The notes: generated by a model not told the origin, from the sequence alone. A DNA stretch of 20,015 nt from Hysterium pulicare CBS 123377 (GCA_000467715.1 AJFK01000347.1:1-20015), one strand, 5' to 3'. Numbered from the stretch's first letter, positions 1 through 10,750 are shown. Made by a program: numbers and translations.

Positions 1-288
1 ATAGTTAAGCTTAATTAAACTCTTCTTTAACTTTAATATTAAAGTTAAACGCTATAGCGTGATAGCGCTAGTTAGCTTACAAAGAACTAAGTAAAATAGT
101 TAATGTATCCTTTCACTAGGCACGGACGGAACGTGCGGCCATAAAGGCTTGACTGCAATGCATATTTATGATCTTTTCAAGCCGTCTCCAACTATCAAAT
201 CCTAATCCTTGCTAAGCCTTTATATGCTCGCAGTGAGCCCAACCCAGAGGAACTTTCCGTAATCTACTCTTCCATCACCTCCACCCAC
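1..288. other. AT-rich non-coding sequence with palindromes
   Basis: The first 120 bases are AT-rich and hold a perfect 24-bp palindrome at 26-49, followed by GC-containing palindromes (GCTATAGC, TAGCGCTA). No gene is seen. Confidence 0.6.
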
Positions 289-359
289 TTGACGACATCA
301 TCTATTGGAAAATCAACAGTTCAACGTTTTGACTCCATAACACGATCTCTGGACCTTAT

Positions 360-850
360 CGATCTCCCCAAGAAGCAGCCGTTAACCTCTTCAACTCCAG
401 TAACTTGCCGCGGCACACTGAAGTCTCAGGTCAACTCAACGCTCTTACAAACTCCTTCTATTGAATGCTATGCTCACAATCATTTATATTATCTCCTACA
501 TTATCCCTAAAATACCCTTTCTGACTACGAACTGTCCCTCGATGAGCCTTCTTGAATAAAACCTCACGTCCAAACTGCAGATCAGCGTCGTCACGCTCAC
601 AAGCCTCATACAGCGCCGCGCCAAGACCAATTAGCATATCTTTAGGGAATGCCTAGAGGTCCTGCTTCCGTGGATTGTGTAGAGGTTGCGATGCGCGATC
701 GGTGGGCGGAGGTTGTTCTGTAGGAAGGAGAGCGCTTCGCCGAGGGGAATACATTGGGAATATATGAACTTCGCGGGGATATGATTTCTAGTTGCTGCGT
801 TGTTGTAATGGGTTAGTGTGCTGTTTGGTATAGCGGAAATTGCCAACCAT
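360..850 (-). pseudogene. Decayed protein-kinase-like gene fragment
   Basis: On the minus strand two adjoining frames together resemble the C-terminal lobe of a fungal protein kinase. The first (about 846-634) contains GEALSFLQ followed by PPIAHRNL, a catalytic-loop-like HRN in place of the usual HRD (682-699). The second (about 645-450) contains DMLIGLGAALYEAC, like kinase helix F, then a hydrophilic stretch ending near VGDINDCEHSIQ. The frames do not join and stops interrupt them, so this is a relic. The region above 850 shows no matching N-lobe. Kinase assignment is by motif only; the specific family is unknown. Confidence 0.5.
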
Positions 851-1945
851 GGAAAACTAGGCCATAGCGGCGAGGAGTTTAGCAGGCTTATTCTTTATGC
901 AAAAGCTAAATAAAGAATGAAACTTGATACAGTGCCGGGGTTTAACGTTTTGCGCATTGTGATCCATAGCTTCTTCGCTAGAAAATTGATGGCGCAAAAA
1001 TAGAGCTATCTAGTAGGTCCTGTTGTCAGGAGTTGGAGTAACGGTACTCCAAGGTGTGGCAAACCAGACATTTCCACTTCTTCCGGTGTCTGTTAGTGTA
1101 CCAAAAATTTACGTACCATTGTTGATCGCGGACATAGCCTCCTTGATTTACCGGTCGAGCCTTGGCCTCCCGCTGGATGTCATTTTTAGCATTGTCTTGA
1201 AAAAGATACACTGGTGGTGGCAGTTGCTGCGGTAGAAGAGCGTCGAGTGGACTCTCTGGCGCGGGGAAAGAAATTCATAATCTCCATATGAGGTCTTCTC
1301 TTTCCAGTCCGGGAATTGCAGATATCAATATGGGTATACGTCGCCCTCGAGGAGCGTCGATCTTGGATATACCTTTTCAAGCGCGGAACTTTGGGTACGT
1401 CGTCAGAAACACTCTTAGGGGAAAATTGGATTCGTGGGCAGTGGCGTGGGTCTGGAGTCCACCACACGAAACCATCGATCCGGCCAGAACTGAGAAGGCG
1501 CCTCGCTGTTTGTCAGATTCCGATGTCTCCAGAGTTAGAGTCTGCCTTACACCATTGTCGTTCCCACCAGGCTTGGTCCGTGTTGTCGCTTGGCCATGAT
1601 ATATAGGAAGTGCTGCATGAACGTGAGGCTGCTGGATCCCTGGAGACACAGTGGTCTATGATACCGGCGCCCATATCCGGGCTCTCTGATAACCACTCGA
1701 TGCATCGCCTCCGCTAGCTGCTGAAGGTATCTAGCATACAGTCAAGTGCGGGCACTCTACCTGAAACAACACGCAACACCAATGGAATCGACATCCTCGT
1801 GTAGACAGAGACCATTTCTCCACTGCGATTTAAACTCAGTGGTTATTGCGTCCTTTCAGTTTTTGGTTCCTGGAGGAAGTTGATCGCGATGTATTTTATG
1901 AGGTTGTTTGACGCATGCTCGTAAATCAAACTTAGGTTCATAAGC
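851..1945. other. No supported gene; overlapping short frames
   Basis: Around 1186-1650 up to four overlapping open frames of 90-103 codons occur on both strands. None shows a domain, and I cannot choose a true strand. The region may hold further decayed coding sequence. Confidence 0.4.
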
Positions 1946-2382
1946 TTATTTACGGCGTCTCACTCTGGTGAGTAAGATGTTCCAGTCTTCATGCTCCGGT
2001 TGGGGTGTAACGTCAAGGCGTCTGGCTCCTGGTGAGAGGTTTCCAGGGCTTCTGGCTCCTGGTGAGGATGCAAAACCTTGATTTGCAGCCGACCTACTTC
2101 ATACATCAAACGCGTGAGGACCATTCCAAACTTAGAAACCTTCCAAAACACATCTACCAACACCCTTTCAAGTAGTGAATCAAGCCCAGAACCCACACCG
2201 TTAATATCGCCTTAGGAGCTGCTGTAGCTCTATCGTAATTTGCGTCCTCACCCGGAACCAGAAGCCCCCAGTGCTGCTCCCTCACCTGAGGAAAAAAATC
2301 TATTTTTGTTTTTCTTGAGATGATTTAAGAGTCAAACAACGCGCCAAGCGCGACAATTTATCTACGGCGCCTCGCTCTGGTG
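1946..2382. repeat. Nest of short direct and inverted repeats
   Basis: Three relations are visible. A 25-bp direct pair (1946-1970 and 2358-2382, containing TACGGCG and CTCTGGTG) differs at 3 sites, all transitions. A 16-bp perfect direct repeat, TCTGGCTCCTGGTGAG, lies at 2021-2036 and 2051-2066 (period 30). A 28-bp inverted pair, 2047-2074 and 2239-2266, differs at 3 sites. A minus-strand open frame across 2196-1960 (78 codons) contains a repeated HQEP(E/D)AL because of the direct repeat. It may be a degraded mobile-element remnant, but no family is recognised. Confidence 0.7.
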
Positions 2383-3279
2383 GATAAAATAGTTCTTTTC
2401 ATCCACATCAGCAGCGGTCACGCGAGCCAGTGTTTCTGGACGTACTGGGATCATCCACCAAGAATTGGGGCGTAAGTTTCTTGGCTTGCTGTTCGTCCTA
2501 GGTGCATGATCTTACCGCGGTATCTGACACTCCAAGACTACGGAGGAGATAGTCACAAAGCGATTGAATTCATTCTCTAGACATGGCCGGATAACCTAAA
2601 ATCTAGCGGCACGATTGGAAATGAGGCACAAATGTCCGCTAATTCCTGTCGAAGCGGAAAGATGAAGCCACCCAAATCGCTAGGAAATTTCCATCTCGTG
2701 CATGAAATGGAGAGAGCCAGATGGCGCCAATGATAGAGTTGAAAGGTAGCTTCTAAGGTATGTTAGCTGAATAGAAACAACCACGGTTCATCAGTTCTTC
2801 GAAGAGGGGAAGTCGGACAAGCGGGGAAGGGAGAGGTAACGCACCCATCATGGTCGAAATGCAACACAGCATTAATGCAGCGTGCGCTCCCATGGGCGTG
2901 GTGTTTTCAAGGCATAGAAGCTAGTCATGAGCCGTTCTGCCTAAGAAGAGAAGAAAGATGAAAGGTACGGGCATATCTCTTCTTCACTCCTTTAGCCAAC
3001 CCTCCAAACCGGATCCATTTTGCAGCAGAATTCATCTTGCCGTCTCGTCAATAATGAGGTTTTTAAGAGCTATGATTAAAGATAACAATCTCTATTTCGA
3101 TTCGGGTTGTCCAAGCAGAACATGGATTTCATGATCTGTTATCATTCTAGAGGACAATACTGGTCTCATTCTGCCAGGAGTCTAATATGGACGAGGGGAC
3201 ACAGCTATGTGATGTTATATAAGCGCCTCCTTACATAATAGTTAAAATGAGTAGGATTTCTAGTCAATGATTGTCTCGC
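2383..3279. other. No gene seen
   Basis: About 900 bases without an open frame over 60 codons on either strand, without clear repeats and without RNA-gene hallmarks that I could see. Confidence 0.5.
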
Positions 3280-3480
3280 TGGGGAAGCCAAGTCCATGCG
3301 AAGCGCCTTGCAAGTCCTTCGAAGCTCTCTTGATGCCGGTTCCAACCGTGCTATAGGGAAGGATGCCTTCGTCGATTAAAGCCGTTATTGTGAAGAAGAA
3401 TTCTCCTCCGTCCAAATGAATTCGTGTACCCACCCAGCCTTTATATCAACTATTTCGGCCTTTGCGTTCGACATTATAAT
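3280..3480 (-). mobile_element. Possible fossil fragment of an LTR-type element (retropepsin-like)
   Basis: A short minus-strand coding-like stretch includes FFFTITALIDEG followed by ILPYSTVG, which loosely resembles the active-site neighbourhood of retropepsin-type proteases. It is broken and isolated, and I see no LTRs, integrase or reverse transcriptase nearby. Family assignment is tentative. Age cannot be judged beyond 'old enough to be heavily eroded'. Confidence 0.28.
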
Positions 3481-3487
3481 AGTTCTC

Positions 3488-3548
3488 GAAGAAGAGTTTG
3501 ATTAAGCTCAACCAGGCGCAAGCGGCGATTATATTTAAAGCTCTCATT
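3488..3548 (+). repeat. 61-bp repeat, copy A (inverted relative to 4629-4689)
   Basis: This copy matches the reverse complement of 4629-4689 at 56 of 61 positions; four of the five differences are transitions. In one frame it encodes SLIKLNQAQAAIIFKALI. It lies immediately beside the minus-strand fragment ending near 3480. Confidence 0.85.
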
Positions 3549-3669
3549 TAGGGTTAATTTCATTCAATAATGTAATGATGTTGCTTTGATTTTGCGTTGA
3601 GTTCTCATTGGTATTTGGTTTCTTTGGTTCTGGTACGCTCATTCAAGCTTCTCTGCTCACATGATGGTT

Positions 3670-3930
3670 CTAATCTCCGCCACTGGCACTCGTATTGCGA
3701 AGAGAATGTAAGAACAAATAGAGCTCAATCACAACTGCGACTACGATCCAGAATGCGGACGGGGCAGCAATTTTTTTTCCCAAGCCTACGCCTAGGAATC
3801 CTAACCGCGATAGCGAGTTTGAGCATATTGAGGCGTGCTCGAACATCATCAAGAGTTTCAACGCCGTCATGAGGACATCGTTGAGGCCTACACCACCCCG
3901 CTTTAGAGTAAGATGAGTGCAAGCAACCAC
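3670..3930 (-). pseudogene. Coding-like stretch with one membrane segment, unknown
   Basis: An 86-codon open frame on the minus strand contains SAFWIVVAVVIELYLFL, a good hydrophobic segment, flanked by charged residues (GKK before, HSLRN after). No complete gene could be built around it, and overlapping frames exist on both strands. It could be the end of a decayed membrane-protein gene or chance. Confidence 0.25.
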
Positions 3931-4589
3931 TGGAAAGATTCCTCAACAGGGTAAAAGTAATCAGATGCTGGCGGTTGATACTATTTCACCCCTTCATATC
4001 ACTAGGGTCGCTTGTTCGCCCATGAGTTCTTAACTGTGCATGGAATTATGGCACATCGCGTTGGTTTAATGGCCACGCAAACCCGAGGATTGGAGATCAT
4101 CTCCACCAGCGAGGTCAAGTCATCTGGATAAAGGCAAGTCTGGTACAAACCAAAGGCGCGCAATCTTCTCTTTCCTATGTGAATATGTGCGAGGATAGCG
4201 AAATCCGGTAAAGCAATGGTATAGCTGAGCCACCCTTGTTACTAGGGAACGAATTCATGAAGTAGATGAGCTTGAGTTTTGTATTTTTAGAAGGTTAATG
4301 GTCGATGTAGGCTATGAATACTTGAACTAGGTTACAGATCTGAGGGAATTCTTAGTAATGTAAGGAACTAGGATAGCTCAAAACATCCCTTATTAGAAAT
4401 GTTTAACGTAAAGGAGAGTTCTAATCTCATGAATGTTGCAGGCCTCCGTGGACCCTTTTTAGACACAACCTGATGGTTATTGAATAAATGCGGCGCCTCA
4501 ACGATTCAGGATATAGTTTGATAGAGCCTTGATCCAATCATATCCGCTAACGGGTACCGCCATGAGCTGCGGATTAATCTAAGTGGTTT
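3931..4589. other. No gene seen
   Basis: About 650 bases with no open frame over 60 codons, no clear repeats and no RNA-gene hallmarks. It forms the interior between the two inverted 61-bp copies. Confidence 0.45.
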
Positions 4590-4628
4590 CTAAATCTCGA
4601 GTGTCTTGTTGATAAGAAGGCATCCTTG

Positions 4629-4689
4629 AATGAGAGCTTTAAATATAACCGCCGCTTGCGCGTGATTGAGTTTAATCAGACTCTTCTTC
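4629..4689 (-). repeat. 61-bp repeat, copy B (inverted relative to 3488-3548)
   Basis: Minus-strand copy of the same repeat, within a 72-codon open frame (4808-4590). The encoded segment reads SLIKLNHAQAAVIFKALI and continues into QGCLLINKTLEI. Conservation of the protein reading between copies suggests a coding origin, possibly the same old element as the 3280-3480 fragment. Confidence 0.8.
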
Positions 4690-4826
4690 ATGAGAAGGCA
4701 TAAAGCTCTCCGAAAGCTGTGCGGTTTGCAGCCATGAAATGATGGATAAAAGTTAACCTCTCTGGGAGCTGTGCATTTCGTTATTCCGGCGGGAGAACAT
4801 CTCATCATAACAGCGTATATATCAGA

Positions 4827-4952
4827 ATTTTAGAAATTCTAGGAATTATTAATTCTAGCAATTATTAATTCTAGTAATTATTAATTCTAGCAATTATTAA
4901 TTCTAGCAATTATTAATTCTAGTTTTTAATAATTCTAGTTTTTAATAATATT
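4827..4952. repeat. 16-bp AT-rich minisatellite
   Basis: Six full units of 16 bp lie at 4843-4938, with consensus AATTATTAATTCTAG plus one variable base (C, T or G). A degenerate unit flanks each side. The sixth and seventh units change to TTTTTAATAATTCTAG. Period and phase are exact across the array. Confidence 0.92.
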
Positions 4953-5115
4953 AAACTTTTAATATTTAAATTAATTTTAATTTATATAATAAGTTTTAAA
5001 ATATATAGTATAAAATTTTCTATTAATATAATAAAACTATATAATTAATAAATATAATATAATTAAGAAGAAATTAATAAGGTATAGTTATTATTTTACT
5101 AACAATTAAAGTAGC
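4953..5115. other. AT-rich tract
   Basis: Almost pure A/T sequence continues from the minisatellite to about 5115, with short A/T palindromes and no open frames. Such tracts in filamentous ascomycetes often mark repeat-induced point mutation or AT isochores. I have not computed indices. Confidence 0.7.
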
Positions 5116-5249
5116 TAAACTATATATAAAGATTATTCTCTGTTTAAGGGAGTTTTGGAACTATTCTTAAGTTCTAGTACTTTATAGATTCAGTTTGAGA
5201 GGAACGCTGCTTATTTATTCAGATATTCTGTTACTGGAGAACTTCTAAG

Positions 5250-6010
5250 GCGCAAAAGCCTCAACGGCACAGGTTTTTGATGCTCATGCAAATCGAAGTG
5301 TAGGCAGTAGTACAATCTAACATCCCCGGCGTCCGTTGAGATAAGCGGCTGTATCTTCAAATCCAAACAAGACGACTGATCCCATCTTGGAGAGCTTCAT
5401 TTGATCACCAGCGATCTCTGCGTCCTTTCTGTTTCCTAGAACTCGTCCAAAGGCACCGGCCCAGCCCTCAGCAGCTGTTCCAAGCTATCTACTCAAGGTT
5501 GCCTAGTCTTTACCTCCAGTTCTATCCGTGGCTATGTCATTGTGCCAACGTGTCGGTCCTCCCATGGAGTGCGCCACCAACTACTTCGCAGTGTTGTCCT
5601 TCCGATCATCTTGGGGATTCTGTGAAGGGTTCTAGTCCGGGCTTTGCGCATGAAAACCTGCGCATCGAAGCCGCTGCTTCGTGGCTCGTCGATAGTTATG
5701 GGCGCGCCGTTTGAATCGGCTGAGAGAAAGGAGGCGATCAAGATTGGCTGGACTTGCGTTCTCAATGGTTCTGGGAGAGCGCACACCGGTGAGCTGCGGA
5801 TTGTGGAGGAAATATACGCTCATTGTTATCGATCTCGAGCTGAGAAGCTACTAAGATGTTTCTCTCCAACAAGATTGGAGATACCGGACGGGTGGCACGA
5901 GCGTAGGTTGTGGGCTAAATCTTGGGGGTTGGTGGGAGTTGCCGCTGTGACAGGCAATGGAGCTGAAACGATGGTTGTTCGGAGCCGGCAGACTCGAGTG
6001 GAGCTGAGAC
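5250..6010 (-). pseudogene. Decayed host-like gene, minus strand, unknown family
   Basis: Several adjacent minus-strand frames read like protein. About 5786-5600 contains QPILIASFLSADSNGAP and ITIDEPRSSGFDAQVFMR. About 5480-5330 contains EGWAGAFGRVLGNRKDAE and KLSKMGSVVLFGFEDTAAYL. About 6000-5840 gives a Pro/Thr-rich stretch. They fall in different frames with stops between, so no intact product is possible as it stands. I recognise no domain. A 123-codon plus-strand frame (5644-6015) overlaps and looks less protein-like. Confidence 0.4.
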
Positions 6011-6179
6011 GGTGATGGCAGGTCTGAGTTGTGAGAATGTAGCGAGAACTTGGTGGCAGTTAAATGTAGAACGTGGGCGAAGAAACTACGATGTTCATGA
6101 CTTACCTTGCGAGCTTGGCAAGTTAATGAATGTGGGAAGCTGTGGTTCTGAAAGAAAATTTGAAAATACAGCTGATGTT

Positions 6180-6290
6180 GTGGGAAGCTTTCCTTCTCGG
6201 AAGCGTTGTTTCCGAGACGAATTATATAAAGTCGCGAAATGCGAAGGGAAGGAAAATCTTCGGGAAGCTTAGCTTCCCTTATAAGGAAAG
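6180..6290 (+). repeat. Hairpin-rich dispersed repeat, copy 1
   Basis: The stretch 6192-6212 matches the reverse complement of 12301-12321 at 20 of 21 positions, and weaker similarity continues to about 6245. The copy holds hairpins: TCTCGGAA/TTCCGAGA (6195-6202 with 6210-6217), GGGAAGCT/AGCTTCCC (6262-6269 with 6271-6278) and the palindrome CCTTATAAGG (6277-6286). Confidence 0.7.
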
Positions 6291-6949
6291 CAATTAATAA
6301 TATTTATAGGAAGTGTTCCTCTTCAACATCGATGCTTTTAGGGTAACTCATAAATAGTCATAAAATATAAGTTGTGAATTTCGTGCGGGAAGTAGATTCT
6401 CTTACCGAAACTAGAAAGTTGTTAAAACTGGCTTGAAGATGTTTCTCTTAGAAGACTTCTCGTCTTGAACTTTACTGTCTTTCATGTCGCCCATCCGAGT
6501 TCATCGCTGTCATCGCCTTGAAGCACCACGTTTCAATAACCGACCAAATCAACACCCTCCCCATTAAGCTATAAGCGTCAGCTTCAGGGCTAAAACATCC
6601 ATCACATTATCCATCACAATACCTTTCTAATAGAGCAACATGCTGTAACTCGCGATTGATTTCATACAGAACCCTATCTCGATTATTCCAATCATCAGAA
6701 TTAAACCTTAGTTCCAAATCGAGAAAACGAGAAAGAGTTCGACGTAGCAGCCAGCTTCTGTAACAGAGCATAGAACGCGGAGGTAATTTAAGGATGATCA
6801 GGGAAGAAAGAGAGAAGGGAGTGGGATTCAAAGGCTATAACGCGGATCATGCACGCTTATAAGATATATTGAGTAAAGATATCTATAGGATAGCTACGGT
6901 TCACAGATCAGGACGTCTTCAACAGGTCTTGGTTTTCTCTCTTGTTGAA
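6291..6949. other. No supported gene
   Basis: Only one short minus-strand frame (74 codons, 6831-6607) lies here, without recognisable motifs. The left edge carries further GAAG/CTTC-rich sequence like the neighbouring repeat. Confidence 0.4.
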
Positions 6950-7603
6950 CTTATTAAATCCAGCACATGGGCCAAAGGTGTGTATTCAAGTGAGCCATAC
7001 GTTAGGGAATCCACACCCTCCACCTGTATATTGTGAACTGGATTCCGACCAGGGACTTGGCTACCATTCCCTGCCTATTTCAATTTTTACTGCTTCAAGG
7101 ACAGCATTCCGCTCGCCAGTAAATACACCTCCCACAGATCCTCTAATCGACCATGGTGACAGGTTTCCCTAGCATGTCGCCGCCGTGTTGAAGGTTAGTT
7201 GTCGGATCGAGGTTAAAATAGACGTTGTCGCGAGCCAATCCAATCGATACCCTGCAAGGGGGTGCAAGGTATGTCTATACTCACCAGCATTCACTCTCTT
7301 AAAGTAAGTAACGCCTACATATGCCGTAGATGTTCCGAAAGAGAGCGACAGGTTTTCTAGAGACTCAAGATTAGCATCAAGTCCATCCCTCCAGAAACCC
7401 AGGAACCTGAGGGCTAGTTCTCATTTCGAGGATACGCGTTCTACCGCCCACGCATGTTTCATCGACAGCTGTCCTTTAAGCTTTAGCCAAGGCCGTGTCT
7501 CAATGATTGTCCAAAGGAGGTCGTCAAGGCGATTACTGATGATAGGTGTACTGCGAGTGAGGTTCCTTGGCAAGAGACTCACCGACGGCCGTGATAATAA
7601 CAT
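6950..7603 (-). pseudogene. Decayed coding tract, minus strand, unknown family
   Basis: From 7603 down to about 7070 one minus-strand frame is open except for two stops. It reads plausibly as protein, with segments such as NRLDDLLWTIIETRPWLKL, ANLESLENLSLSFGTST and AYVGVTYFKRVNAG. Near 7300-7250 a GTGAGT donor and a TTGCAG acceptor are 33 bases apart, too short for a normal intron. A second frame beyond it also reads like protein (GLARDNVYFNLDPTTNLQHG). No domain is recognised. Weaker protein-like frames continue to the right on the same strand (7855-7658 and 8269-7985), so the relic may have been longer. Confidence 0.4.
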
Positions 7604-8400
7604 TTGGGTTCGGGAATGGCTTTAAACTTTTCTGGCGACTTAAGTTGAACAATACTTTTACACAAACTTGGGGAACAAGCTAAACTTATAATAAAGGAGT
7701 AGAGCCGTACTGATGATTCGAAAGCCGAGGGCATGTGGAATGGATTCAAGGCAGATGAATTCCTGCACGTGCGGTGTGTTGATGTTTTCGCTCGGCATTG
7801 AATAGGATCTTGTATGGGAAGCGCACCCTCTGCAATCGTGACGCTTGGTCTGCATGCTTGGAATAAGACAACACCGGCTTCATTGAGAAGGTAAGGAAGA
7901 GGTCTGACACTGTATTACGGTGGTGCCGAAGCTATTCATACATTGACCTCTGTAGGGTAAATATTGCCATAAATGCTATGCCAGTTAGGATTCATACTGG
8001 AAGTTGCTGCTCGTCTCACAAAGGATCGACCGCACCTTTTCTTGGCAACGGATGAGTCCTAATTTTGAAAGGTGTGCTATCCCAAGTACCTGGAGGGCAG
8101 TAGAATGTTGGACAACGTCCAGGCTAATGAGCCTTGAAGTCGATGGAAGGTAGCGACCGTCGTAAGAACGGGATTGGCTATGCGATAGCGTGAATGTGCG
8201 TGGAGGCAGCGGGAGAATGCAGAAGGGAGAAGGGTTATTAGAGGATGTTGAGACCGCGCGCAAGACCATAGGTTGAGGAGAGATGGTATGGCTTTTCCGA
8301 TAGATTTTTTGGTGGATTTTTGAGATAGCTTTTTGTAAGGTTTTCGATCAAGCCTTGTTACTTCACGGAAGTCCTTACTTTGATGCAAGGAACCACAGAG
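7604..8400. other. Short minus-strand open frames, no supported gene
   Basis: Minus-strand frames at 7855-7658, 8269-7985 and 8388-8077 are 65-103 codons long and overlap. Some parts read like protein (VQHSTALQVLGIAHLSKLG), but no domain is seen. They may be outlying parts of the 6950-7603 relic. Confidence 0.3.
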
Positions 8401-9046
8401 GAAGATAGCCTATAATCTTGGAAGAGAAGGGCGTCTATGCATGGGTCCTTGAATAAGATCCACATAGTTAAGAATGAAATAGCGCAAGGATGCGAAGATA
8501 GTTTTAGAATACGGCATTGGACACGGTTAAGCAGGAGCCGGCCCAAAGGAGGAAGGCCCAAAAGGAGGAAGGGAGCATGGCAGGCAGACGTGTACTGGAC
8601 AAACCCCTCAGCATCAGTAGCGATAGCTTATCAATGAGCGTTGTCTTATCGATTGTCTACCGTCTCGTAGATCCGTCTATTTCTCAAGCTACTCGATGGA
8701 GTTAATTAGACACATATCTGTGTCAACCCTTCATCGAGAATGCCCCATTCTACCACTTAAAAAGTTCCTATTCCACCACAGGTAGCGAGAACAGCCATAC
8801 AGTCATTAGTGGAGAAGGAATCGGGTTTGGAATAGAAACTCGACCCTGGGTTCTCATACAATGCATACTATTATCCTCCCGGGACATATATTGAGCCAAT
8901 GCTCTGGTGACTCCTGCTTCCGCTAGTACTCAGCAATTTTACGCCGCACCATTCCAACGACAATCAAATTTGGAAACACAACCGTCGCGCTCCCACAAAA
9001 AGACCCATGTTACAGAAAGCTATCAAGCTAAAACACGAAGGACGGT
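8401..9046. other. No gene; one short direct repeat
   Basis: At 8540-8570 a GGCCCAAAGGAGGAA unit is repeated in tandem with one extra A in the second copy. Otherwise there are only short overlapping frames. Confidence 0.5.
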
Positions 9047-9735
9047 GTGATAAACCAGCTCATTGCGGGAACACGATTGGGGAACAATTACAACTTACCA
9101 CGTTCCGCTCGTTGTGATGGCTCGATTCCACACCGCCGTACTTTCCCTACTGTGGACTCAGACATTATCGCCCATGAACCTATCAAAGCGACCCGAGATA
9201 GTCCCGCCGACGAATTCTACTCCACAAGGTGAATACAATATGTAACAGGTCTAGGAAAGCTTGGATTAGAAAAGGTCAAGTTCAATAGCGGCTTTCATGC
9301 CTTGAGGATTGCAGACACACTCACCTACGTCCCCACAGATGTTAATCTTTGAGACAATTGGCAAATTCGCAGCAAAATGTCTCAGAGAGCGACATGAGTT
9401 AGGAAATGGCGTCGCTCCCAAGGGCATTTATCTTCGCGAAGATATCGAGATCAACAACAGCTTTTCCTTGCATAGTATGGTTTGTCAAGAAAGAGATGAA
9501 AACAGCTTCGAGAAGATTTGTCTCAGACTTCCTTGCTGAAAAGACGCCCGCGCATCATGCAGAGGGAAGTCAATGGTACGAACAAGAGGCTAAGAAAATC
9601 GTAGGGAGCCCACCACGCGATACCATAACGACAATTTCGATGAAGATAATGAACGCCGTGACATCACATCTACCATCGACCACTACAAATGTTGCAACTG
9701 CAGCTCAGTTTTTGTATCAAGGAACCAACCATTAA
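9047..9735 (+). pseudogene. Weak plus-strand coding-like tract, unknown
   Basis: Four plus-strand frames of 60-109 codons follow each other. Protein-like segments include PKGIYLREDIEINNSFSL (from 9415) and RRFVSDFLAEKTPAHHAEG (about 9505-9560), in different frames. None begins with a signal or shows a domain, and no splice pattern joins them convincingly. It could be a decayed gene. Confidence 0.25.
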
Positions 9736-10750
9736 CTAGGTGTTGCCATCGATAGGGAATTCTACTTTACGGGCGGGACTATGGCATTCTTTGACTTCTA
9801 AATTATCAGGTCAAGACGTCAGCCTGCTTTCACTTCATCTTTCCATACACTATTACTAGCGAAACCCCCAGCCAATCCCTCCTATTGGCTGCGCGGAATG
9901 CGCAGCGCAATCCTAGACCATCAACTTAGGCGGCCTTATCCTGGATAGCGCTATCCGCGCGCCCTTCCAGAACAACGACAACGCTTACCAACCACAGCGA
10001 CTAGTCATAAATGCAAATCATCCGGCCTTGCCAACCCCAACACAGCCTCTTCAGATCACAAGTGGTAACGTACCACACTATTAGCCTTCACAACCCCGGT
10101 TCAGAGAAGGCGTCATCATCGGCACCGCAAGTCAGCAAACTTAGCTGTATATAGTATTGCGGCAAATGGCTTACACAGAGCTCCCAATCAGCTGACTTCC
10201 ATAAGGCTCTGCATCTAGGGGTGCTATGACTTCAAAAAGAAATTTCGAATTTGATGAAGTATAAGCAATGATTCATTTCCGTTGGCATGACAAAATCTAT
10301 GATATTAGCTTTCCTTGGCCCGCATCGATCGGGTTTTAATTTAGCCGGGAATCCATCATCACATCATCGCACTCCCTGTTACGTACTTCTGTCTCCAACT
10401 CTCTGTTCATGCAGCTGTTTCCTTGGGGGGAATTCGTGTTGTTTGGATAACAGGTATAAAAATCGCAATGAAATTGAAGAAAGGGGTGGTGATATGAAAC
10501 TTGCTAAAACTGGTCTAGTGTATTGCTGGTGATCTGCATTGGCGCGGGAGCTAATTTAAGCTTAATATACTGATCGGTAGAAAGAAACTCTTGCTTTGGC
10601 AAAGCTCCTCAGCTGATATGACACAATTTCCTTCGCAATACCGCTCAGCTTTAGTGTTATGTTTTTCTCAGTAAGGCTTGTTAGCTAGTGCGAGGTCTGC
10701 GAAGACGCGAGGGTTTGCTAATGCGCGCTAATTAAGCAAAAGAACGACAT
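9736..10750. other. No supported gene; palindromic patch
   Basis: One 81-codon plus-strand frame (10287-10532) has no recognisable feature. A perfect 14-bp palindrome GGATAGCGCTATCC lies at 9943-9956 in a locally GC-richer patch (9885-9960) with other GCGC inverted motifs. Confidence 0.45.
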
